Source of the DNA: WQUF01 sp031549525
GTDB taxonomy: Bacteria; Bacillota; Clostridia; Clostridiales; Clostridiaceae
Assembly (NCBI GenBank): GCA_031549525.1
Contig: JAVBPQ010000024.1
Location: 1 to 21,173 of the forward strand
Direction: 5' to 3'
Length of the DNA stretch: 21,173 nucleotides
Part shown: positions 15,380 to 21,173 of the stretch, piece by piece
How the letters are laid out: every line of letters begins with the position of its first letter
Numbering within the stretch: position 1 is the stretch's first letter
Translations under genes and position numbers: made by a program
Notes under the pieces: generated by a model
Databases searched by the model: none
What the model was told of the DNA's origin: nothing
What the model saw: the letters and a program-made list of their open reading frames with translations, nothing else

Positions 15380-15802
15380 ATGAAAAATAACAAATTTTTA
15401 AATTATTTTTCTAAAGTCACTTGTTCAATCATAATAGGGATGATGTCTCTATCAACTATTGCTATAGCAACTTCAGGTTCTATTACTCGAGCAAGGGCAA
15501 TACAGATAGCTCTTAGAAGGACAAATGGCGGTGTTGTTGAAGAATGCGAATTAAAGACTAGAAATAGAGTAAGATATTACGATATTGAAATTGAAAAATC
15601 AAGAGTTGATTATGAGGTAGAGGTGAACGCTTCAACTGGTGCTATTATCAAATTTGGAAGGGATACTGACGACAGCAGCGATTATGGTCCAGCAGATAGC
15701 CGCTATGGTCGCCCTGGAGATAGTAACTATTATGGCAGTCCATATGGAAATAGCCCATATGGAAATAGCCCATATGGAAACAGTCCCTATGGAAATAGAT
15801 AA
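15380..15802 (+). CDS. Secreted PepSY-like domain protein with SPYGN repeats
   Basis: A 140-residue exported protein. Signal peptide residues 1-31 (KNNKFLNYFSK, then a hydrophobic core, with a cut near AIA-TSG). Residues 35-95 form one PepSY-like domain: ITRARAIQIALRR, then VEECELKTRNRVRYYDIEIE, then DYEVEVNASTGAIIKF. PepSY domains are thought to bind or inhibit peptidases or sense extracellular signals. The last 40 residues are Gly/Tyr/Ser/Pro-rich, ending in four PYGN motifs in 5-residue units encoded by 15-bp repeats. AAGGAG at 15363-15368 supports the start. It is the first gene of the VTC-DUF4956-CotH operon, 9 bases ahead of the next gene, so it may be the extracellular sensor or regulator of that system (inference). 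Confidence 0.82.
   Translation: MKNNKFLNYFSKVTCSIIIGMMSLSTIAIATSGSITRARAIQIALRRTNGGVVEECELKTRNRVRYYDIEIEKSRVDYEVEVNASTGAIIKFGRDTDDSSDYGPADSRYGRPGDSNYYGSPYGNSPYGNSPYGNSPYGNR
15732..15798 (+). repeat. 15-bp repeats encoding SPYGN units
   Basis: Four CC(A/C)TATGGAAA(T/C)AG-type units in frame, encoding SPYGN, with a first, slightly diverged unit reading YYGSPYGN. They end at the stop codon of the PepSY gene. Confidence 0.85.
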
Positions 15803-15811
15803 CATATAAAT

Positions 15812-16474
15812 ATGAGATATGAATATAAATATGCAATAAATGAGTTTGAATATCTAATATTAAAACATAGGCTTAATAAATTATTTTTACATGATATACA
15901 TGTAAACGCACAAGGTGAATACCTTGTGCGAAGCCTATATTTTGATGACTCTTTCGACACTGCCCTTTTAGAAAAAATAAATGGTGTGTCCTTTAGAGAA
16001 AAATTTCGCTTTCGCTGTTACAACAATAATTTCTCTATGATAAATCTTGAAAAAAAATCTAAAATTAAATCCCTATATGTAAAAGAAAGTGAAAGTATAA
16101 CAAAGGAAGAAGTTGAGGAGATTATAAATGGAAATTTTAACTATAATAAAAGCGACAAGCCACTTATAAAAGAGCTTTCGGTAAAAATGAAAACTAAGCT
16201 TTTGCGCCCTAAGACAATTGTTGAATATATAAGAGAGCCTTTTGTACTTCGTTCTAGTAATGTGAGAATTACTCTAGATCGGGCTGTAAAAACTGCTCTT
16301 TCTTCTACAGATTTTTTAAAGCATGATCTTGTGCTCATACCAGCATCTGACAGCTATGCTATTTTAGAAGTTAAGTTTGAAAAGTTTATACCTTCTATAG
16401 TTTTAAATGCAATACAAATATCAGGTAGGAGAGAATCCATATCAAAATATGCAGTATGCAGAAGATTCGATTAA
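15812..16474 (+). CDS. VTC-domain polyphosphate polymerase family protein
   Basis: A 220-residue cytoplasmic protein of the VTC family, whose yeast member Vtc4 makes polyphosphate from ATP inside a beta-barrel tunnel lined by basic residues. Tunnel-type motifs appear in order: RYEYKY with Lys6, YLVRSLYFDD with Arg40, FREKFRFRCY with Arg62, Lys64, Arg66 and Arg68, LEKKSK with Glu80 to Lys82, VEYIREPF with Arg141, RITLDRAV with Arg152 and Asp156, and AILEVKFE with metal-binding-type Glu186 and Lys188. It closes with the family-typical SISKYAVCR. It has no SPX or TM domain, so membrane attachment would come from the next gene. No clear ribosome binding site precedes the ATG; only 9 bases separate it from the PepSY stop, so translational coupling is likely. 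Polymerase activity is inferred from the family. Confidence 0.87.
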   Translation: MRYEYKYAINEFEYLILKHRLNKLFLHDIHVNAQGEYLVRSLYFDDSFDTALLEKINGVSFREKFRFRCYNNNFSMINLEKKSKIKSLYVKESESITKEEVEEIINGNFNYNKSDKPLIKELSVKMKTKLLRPKTIVEYIREPFVLRSSNVRITLDRAVKTALSSTDFLKHDLVLIPASDSYAILEVKFEKFIPSIVLNAIQISGRRESISKYAVCRRFD

Positions 16475-16494
16475 AAATACATGGAGGGATTTAT

Positions 16495-17166
16495 ATGACA
16501 TTTCAAGATGTATTTAAATCAGGTTTTTTAGATAATGTGACAAGTATAACCTTGATAGATATAGCCCTTGGGATTTTTTTATCCTTTACAATAGGTCTTT
16601 TCATCTTTTATATATATAAAAAAACTTATTATGGAATGATGTATTCTGCAAGCTTTGGGACAACTTTAATAGCCCTTACTATGATTACAACCATTGTGAT
16701 ACTTGCAGTTACAAGCAATGTAGTATTGTCCCTTGGTATGGTAGGTGCGTTATCCATAGTACGCTTTAGAGCAGCGATAAAAGAACCCTTAGACATCGCC
16801 TTTTTATTTTGGAGCATTGCTGCAGGAATCGTGCTTGCAGCAGGTATGATTCCCCTTGCAGTATTTGGAAGCTTATTTATTGGAATTATCCTGATGATTT
16901 TTTCTAACTTTAAATCCTATGATAACCCATATATGCTGGTGATCCATTGCAAAGATCAAAAAACTGAAAATATCATTAAGGATATATTAGATATCAATGT
17001 TAAAAAGTTCACTATAAAAAGCAAAAGTATTGAAAATGAGAATATTGAATTAAACTTTCATGTGAGATTAAAAAATGAAGATACTTCATTTATAAACACT
17101 TTATCTAGTACATTAGGAGTATCAAATGTTGTGCTTGTAAGCTATAATGGCGATTATATGGGATAA
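16495..17166 (+). CDS. DUF4956 membrane protein
   Basis: A 223-residue integral membrane protein. About four TM helices lie at 21-41, 52-73, 101-121 and 122-138. The diagnostic DUF4956 core is SLGMVGALSIVRFRAAIKEP (79-98), a Gly-rich turn with a conserved Arg-Phe-Arg. The remaining 85 residues are soluble: two beta-alpha-beta-like stretches (MLVIHCKDQ and IELNFHVRLK) resembling a small ferredoxin-like domain. GGAGGG (16483-16488) fixes ATG 16495; an upstream in-frame ATG would start inside the VTC gene. Its function is unknown. DUF4956 commonly sits next to VTC and CotH genes, so it is a candidate membrane anchor or export channel for the VTC enzyme or its product (inference). Confidence 0.87.
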   Translation: MTFQDVFKSGFLDNVTSITLIDIALGIFLSFTIGLFIFYIYKKTYYGMMYSASFGTTLIALTMITTIVILAVTSNVVLSLGMVGALSIVRFRAAIKEPLDIAFLFWSIAAGIVLAAGMIPLAVFGSLFIGIILMIFSNFKSYDNPYMLVIHCKDQKTENIIKDILDINVKKFTIKSKSIENENIELNFHVRLKNEDTSFINTLSSTLGVSNVVLVSYNGDYMG

Positions 17167-17175
17167 GGTGCTACT

Positions 17176-18591
17176 ATGCTTAAAAGTAAAAGAATAGATT
17201 TTATTTGTATTTTATTTTTATTAATTTCAATCATAGTGACAATCTTATTTATGAATGGAGAAGCATTAGGACTTAAAAAGCTCATTCCAACGCCTCCATA
17301 TGCTTTTAAACTCTTTGATCAAAATATTGTCCATGCTATTGATATCATAATAGATGATGCCACTTGGAATGAATTCTTAGATAATGCAAAAGATGAATAC
17401 TATATAAGCTGTAAAATTAAAGTGGATGGGGAGTTGTTTGAAAATGTTGGAATAAGAACAAAAGGCAATAATTCATTGAATTTAATCTCAAGATATAAAT
17501 CAAAACGCTTTAATTTTAAAATTGAATTTGATCACTATGATAATAGCTTTTCATATTATGGTCTTGATAAATTATCTCTTAATGCATCTTTTCAAGATAA
17601 TTCTTATTTAAAAGAATATATGACTTATGATATGATGACAAAAATGGGTGTTCCTTCCCCTCTTTGCAGCTATTCTTATATAACAGTAAATGGAAATGAT
17701 TTTGGGCTCTATGTAGCAATAGAAGAAATTGAAAATTCCTTTGCAAAGCGAAACTTTGGAAGAAACCATGGTTTTTTATATAAACCTGAATACTTTAGAT
17801 TAGAGGATGCAAATAATGATATTGCGCTTATATATACTGACGATGATTTTGATAGCTATGAAAACATTTTTTTTAATGCTAAATTTCATATTTTGGATGA
17901 TGATAAAAAAAGATTGATAAATTCACTAAAGAATTTATCAATTAAGAAAAATATTCCTAAGGTTATTGATATAGAGCGAATATTGCCATATTTTGCAGTT
18001 CAAACCTTTGTTGTAAACCTAGATAGTTATCTTGGTCACACAGGTCATAATTACTATTTATATGAAAAAGATGGAAAGTTATCAATGCTTCCTTGGGATT
18101 ACAATCTAGCTTATGGAACCTATGCTCTTGGAATATCTAATCCTATTAACGATTCAACCTTATTTGTAAACTATCCTATTGATACACCTGCTCCTTTAGA
18201 TATACTAAAAAGGCGGCCTATGTTTTATAATCTTATATCTGATATAGAATACTTAAATATGTATCATTCATATTTTGGACGATTTATAGATATATATTTT
18301 AACAGTGGCTATTTTTCAAAGAAGATTTTAGATACAAAAACATTGATAGAATCTTATGTAAAAAAAGACCCAACAAAATTTTGTTCATATGAAGATTTCC
18401 TCCTTGCAGTAAGTACCTATGAAAATTTCTGTAATCTTCGTGCAATGAGCATAGAAAAACAGCTCTTAGGTGTCATTCCTTCAACTTTTGAAGGGCAATC
18501 AAAAGATAAAACTAAGCTTATAGATGCATCTAATATATGGATTCCTGATATGGGAGATTTGGAAGATATGAATAGACTAAAATCACAATGA
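17176..18591 (+). CDS. Membrane-anchored CotH-family kinase
   Basis: A 471-residue protein. Residues 8-26 form an N-terminal TM anchor, so the rest should be extracytoplasmic. CotH proteins are atypical Fam20C-like kinases; Bacillus CotH phosphorylates spore-coat proteins. CotH motifs: VGIRTKGNNSL (91-101), KSKRFNFKIEFD (108-119), LDKLSLNASFQDNSYLKEYM with the Asp-x-Ser-x-Leu-(K/R)-Glu helix, VNGNDFGLYVAIEEIENSF (171-189), NLDSYLGHTGHNYYLYE (281-297), and MLPWDYNLAYG (304-314) with the metal-type Asp308. Here the protein is coupled to a polyphosphate-type operon rather than to coat genes. AAGGTG overlaps the preceding stop and lies about 7 bases before ATG. The gene ends inside its own terminator, which closes the operon. 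Targets are unknown. Confidence 0.87.
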   Translation: MLKSKRIDFICILFLLISIIVTILFMNGEALGLKKLIPTPPYAFKLFDQNIVHAIDIIIDDATWNEFLDNAKDEYYISCKIKVDGELFENVGIRTKGNNSLNLISRYKSKRFNFKIEFDHYDNSFSYYGLDKLSLNASFQDNSYLKEYMTYDMMTKMGVPSPLCSYSYITVNGNDFGLYVAIEEIENSFAKRNFGRNHGFLYKPEYFRLEDANNDIALIYTDDDFDSYENIFFNAKFHILDDDKKRLINSLKNLSIKKNIPKVIDIERILPYFAVQTFVVNLDSYLGHTGHNYYLYEKDGKLSMLPWDYNLAYGTYALGISNPINDSTLFVNYPIDTPAPLDILKRRPMFYNLISDIEYLNMYHSYFGRFIDIYFNSGYFSKKILDTKTLIESYVKKDPTKFCSYEDFLLAVSTYENFCNLRAMSIEKQLLGVIPSTFEGQSKDKTKLIDASNIWIPDMGDLEDMNRLKSQ

Positions 18592-18618
18592 TTATAAAAT
18601 GGTCATTGTGATTTTTTA
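18581..18618 (+). terminator. Terminator overlapping the CotH stop codon
   Basis: AATCACAATGA (18581-18591) pairs perfectly with TCATTGTGATT (18603-18613), then T-rich to 18617. The left arm contains the last codons and TGA of the kinase gene. It separates the operon from the two-component pair, which begins 77 bases after the CotH stop. Confidence 0.9.
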
Positions 18619-18667
18619 ATGATATAATTAAATATAGATTATAAAAATGTTGTTAGAGGTGATATAA

Positions 18668-19351
18668 ATGAGCAAAATTTATATTGTTGAGGATGACGAC
18701 ACAATAAGAAATCTTATAATATATGCATTAAAATCTAGCGATTTTGAGGCTGAAGGTTTTGAAAACAGTACAAGCTTTTATGATGCACTAAAAGCAGAAT
18801 TACCTCATTTAGTTTTGCTAGATATTATGATTCCTGGGGAGGATGGAATTTCAATCTTAAAAAACTTAAAAAACAACAATCAGACTAAAGATTTACCTGT
18901 CATCTTGGTTTCTGCAAAGAGCAGTGAGTTTGACCTTGTACATGGTTTAGATCTTGGAGCAGATGATTATATAACTAAACCATTTTCAGTGCTAGAACTT
19001 ATTTCAAGAGTTAGAGCAGTTCTTAGGAGAACTACTACAAAAGATAATTATGTTATGCTGACTGTAGGTGATTTAACCATTTGTCCAAGCAAACGAACTG
19101 TAACTTCAATGGGAAAGGAAATCTCTCTTACTTTTAAAGAATTTGAGCTTCTCTATTATTTAATGGAAAATGAGGGGTTTGTAGTTACAAGAGATAACAT
19201 CCTTGATAAAGTTTGGGGGTTTGATTTTTTTGATATAGAAAGCCGTACAGTAGACGTGCATATAAAGACACTGCGAAAAAAGCTTGAAGAGAGTGCAAAA
19301 TATATAAAAACTATCCGCAATATTGGATATAAATTAGAGGTCAATAAGTGA
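18668..19351 (+). CDS. OmpR/PhoB-family response regulator
   Basis: A 227-residue two-component regulator. Receiver domain 1-118: acidic pair Asp9-Asp10, phosphoacceptor Asp52 in VLLDIMIPGEDG, Ser82 in LVSAKSS and Lys104 in YITKPF. The C-terminal winged helix (about 127-225) has the OmpR/PhoB pattern: FKEFELLYYLMENEGFVVTR, VWGFDF, and the recognition-helix segment SRTVDVHIKTLRKKLE, ending IRNIGYKLE. GAGGTG precedes the ATG. It overlaps the kinase gene start by 4 bases (GTGA), so the pair is translationally coupled. PhoB-like regulators bind direct repeats, and the repeats before the PepSY gene are a candidate target. Confidence 0.92.
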   Translation: MSKIYIVEDDDTIRNLIIYALKSSDFEAEGFENSTSFYDALKAELPHLVLLDIMIPGEDGISILKNLKNNNQTKDLPVILVSAKSSEFDLVHGLDLGADDYITKPFSVLELISRVRAVLRRTTTKDNYVMLTVGDLTICPSKRTVTSMGKEISLTFKEFELLYYLMENEGFVVTRDNILDKVWGFDFFDIESRTVDVHIKTLRKKLEESAKYIKTIRNIGYKLEVNK

Positions 19352-21069
19352 AAAGAAGGATATATTTAAATATGCTAATTTTAACTTTAGGAAGCATAAT
19401 ATTTATTTCTATTTTTATCTCTTTTATCTTTTATATACAATTTGACATCGAAGTTAAAGATCAATTAAAAAAGAAAACATTTTTACTTGAAAGTAATTTA
19501 AATCTTATTGAAGATAAGGTATCCTATATAAATTCTTTAAATCTTCCTGATAGCGATATTCGCTTATCTCTTATTTCATCATCAGGAATTGTTCTATATG
19601 ACAATACAGCTGATATCTCTAAACTTGAAAATCACCTTGTAAGAAAAGAAGTAAAAGAAGCCATAGAAACAGGAAAAGGGGAGAGTAAAAGATTCTCAAG
19701 AACCCTTGGGAAGGATACTTATTACTATGCAGTAAAATTGAATAATGAAGATATATTAAGAGTTTCTAAGACAATAAATAGCATATTTAACATCTTCGTG
19801 GAGAGGATACCTTTTATTATATTGATAATGTTAATTATATTCAGCATCATACAGATCGTGGCTATAAGATTAACTAAAAAAATAATTGAACCTATAAATA
19901 AATTTGATTTTAAAAGTAAAAGCATGGTATATGAGGAATTACACCCTTTTATAAATACCATAATATTTCAAAATCAAAAGATACAAGAACAGTTTATTAA
20001 CCTTGAAAATAGAACTATAACATTAAAAACTATAATTGAAAATATGAAGGAGGGGTTGATTTTATTAGATAAAAAAGCAAATATTGTATCCTCTAATAAA
20101 AGTGCTTTATCCCTATTTGGAATAAGTGAAAAATACGATGGAGAAAATATCAAAAATATAATATCTGATGATAAAATAGTAAATAATGCCTATCTTAGTA
20201 TTAGGGGAAAAAGTATAAATGATATTTTAGAGATATCATCTAAATGCTACAATACAATATTTAGTCCTATTCATGGCAGTGGTGCACTTATTTTATTTTT
20301 GGATATTACAGAAAAAATGCAAAGTGAACTTATAAGGCGAGAATTCTCTTCAAATGTTTCTCATGAATTAAAGACACCTCTTACCATAATTTCAGGGATG
20401 GCTGAGATGATAAATAGTGGAATTGTAAAGAGTGAAGATATTAAAGATTTTTCCTACAGTATAATTGCTGAATCAAAGAGATTATTACATTTAATCGATA
20501 ATATCATAAAATTATCTGAACTTGATGAAGTAAATAAAACAAAAGAATATGAGAAAATCAATATAGTATCTTTGATTGAAGAAATATTTGAAAGTTTAAG
20601 TAAAAGCGTCGATAAATTATCTCTTAATCTTAATATAGAAGCTATTGGAGATGAAATTTTAATATATGCAAATTTTCAGTTGATATATGAGATGCTATTT
20701 AATGTTTTAGAAAATGCCATTAAGTACAATAGACCTAATGGAAAAGTTTATACAAAAGTATTTAAACATGAGAATAAAATAAAAATATACATTTCCGATA
20801 CAGGGATTGGCATTCCTAATGAACATTTAGAGAGAATATTTGAAAGGTTTTTTAGAGTTGATAAATCTCATTCTAAAAAAATTGGAGGAACTGGTCTTGG
20901 TTTATCTATTGTTAAAAATATCGTAGAATATCATAAAGGGACCATAGAAGTCACAAGTAAAGAAGGGGTAGGCTCAAACTTTATTATAATGCTGCCTGAT
21001 AATGTGCAATATAACGAAAATTGCAAAGAGAAGAATTATAGAGTTAAAGAACTTGAGAGGAATTTATAG
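19348..21069 (+). CDS. PhoR-like sensor histidine kinase
   Basis: A 573-residue membrane kinase with GTG start overlapping the regulator stop (GTGA), preceded by TAGAGG. TM1 spans about 10-30, an extracytoplasmic sensor of roughly 120 residues spans 31-150 (with LSLISSSGIVLYDN, a PAS/Cache-like strand turn), and TM2 spans 153-173. A short linker leads to a PAS domain about 225-325 (MKEGLILLDKKANIVSSN and ILFLDITEK). The HisKA domain carries His339 in SSNVSHELKTPLTIISG. The ATPase domain has N-box NVLENAIKYN with Asn456, DTGIGIP (484-490), FERFFRVDKSHS and GGTGLGLSIV (513-522). This is the PhoR architecture of Firmicutes. The final codons and terminator are duplicated as a scar at 15208-15282. 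Ligand is unknown; phosphate or envelope stress is inferred from similarity and from its neighbours. Confidence 0.92.
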   Translation: MKRRIYLNMLILTLGSIIFISIFISFIFYIQFDIEVKDQLKKKTFLLESNLNLIEDKVSYINSLNLPDSDIRLSLISSSGIVLYDNTADISKLENHLVRKEVKEAIETGKGESKRFSRTLGKDTYYYAVKLNNEDILRVSKTINSIFNIFVERIPFIILIMLIIFSIIQIVAIRLTKKIIEPINKFDFKSKSMVYEELHPFINTIIFQNQKIQEQFINLENRTITLKTIIENMKEGLILLDKKANIVSSNKSALSLFGISEKYDGENIKNIISDDKIVNNAYLSIRGKSINDILEISSKCYNTIFSPIHGSGALILFLDITEKMQSELIRREFSSNVSHELKTPLTIISGMAEMINSGIVKSEDIKDFSYSIIAESKRLLHLIDNIIKLSELDEVNKTKEYEKINIVSLIEEIFESLSKSVDKLSLNLNIEAIGDEILIYANFQLIYEMLFNVLENAIKYNRPNGKVYTKVFKHENKIKIYISDTGIGIPNEHLERIFERFFRVDKSHSKKIGGTGLGLSIVKNIVEYHKGTIEVTSKEGVGSNFIIMLPDNVQYNENCKEKNYRVKELERNL

Positions 21070-21123
21070 ATTATATGGCTTTCTGTTAAAATACTCTAAT
21101 CTTAACAGAAAGCCGTATTTTTT
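21049..21123 (+). repeat. Right 75-bp direct repeat (kinase tail plus terminator)
   Basis: Gap-free partner of 15208-15282. Here it is the natural 3' end of an intact kinase gene. The stem is fully complementary, while the left copy has a matching C-G pair where this copy has T-A. Confidence 0.85.
21077..21123 (+). terminator. Terminator after the histidine kinase
   Basis: GGCTTTCTGTTAA (21077-21089) pairs perfectly over 13 bases with TTAACAGAAAGCC (21102-21114), loop AATACTCTAATC, then TATTTTTT. Confidence 0.93.
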
Positions 21124-21173
21124 AGTTCAAAATTAATTGTCTATTAATTTAAAATTTTTTAAGGTAGAAAAAT

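Noticed and set aside
15648..15836. Minus-strand frame with HMGYF repeats
   Set aside because: Reverse-complement shadow of the SPYGN repeats in the PepSY gene.

Overview
The window reads as chromosomal DNA of a low-GC, spore-forming Firmicute, most likely Clostridium in the strict sense. The evidence is strong AT bias, AGGAGG-type ribosome binding sites, short hairpin terminators with T-tracts, some GTG/TTG starts, and a PdaA-type spore-cortex deacetylase. There are no rRNA or tRNA genes, CRISPR arrays, insertion sequences or phage genes. Taxonomy is an inference from style and gene content only.

Layout. 1-290 is a non-coding 46-bp tandem array cut by the window edge, followed by about 350 bp of AT-rich DNA. 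644-4037 holds a secreted beta-propeller protein and an MscS-like repeated-TM-helix membrane protein, each with its own terminator. 4290-6806 encodes a secreted protein whose C-terminal 60% is Asn/Ser/Thr/Asp repeats. Two minus-strand genes follow: a LarA-family nickel racemase homologue (6911-8194) and a Uma2/DUF820 protein (8313-8879). Uma2 is divergent from a P1/DmpA-family peptidase (9046-10080), and the two promoters share an inverted repeat that contains both -35 boxes. A PdaA-like deacetylase (10096-10860, minus) converges on the peptidase. A cytoplasmic GH127 enzyme and an alpha/beta hydrolase form a likely operon (10998-13624). Two tandem YugP-type zinc metallopeptidases follow (13742-15191).

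The most interesting part is 15208-21123. A four-gene operon encodes a secreted PepSY protein, a VTC-type polyphosphate polymerase domain protein, a DUF4956 membrane protein and a membrane-anchored CotH-family kinase. It is followed by a PhoB/PhoR-like two-component pair. Upstream of the operon are two TTTTACATAT copies 22 bp apart, the second inside a 16-bp palindrome and about 9 bp before a -10-like TATACT. That arrangement resembles a PHO box. My working model is a phosphate- or envelope-stress-responsive membrane module coupling polyphosphate synthesis to extracytoplasmic kinase activity; this is inference.

The module is bracketed by two 75-bp direct repeats of identical length (15208-15282 and 21049-21123). 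Each consists of the last codons of a histidine kinase gene plus a terminator hairpin. The left copy has no kinase gene attached, so it looks like the scar of a lost or duplicated two-component gene. The hairpin loops of the two copies are inverted relative to each other, and the stems show a compensatory base-pair change.
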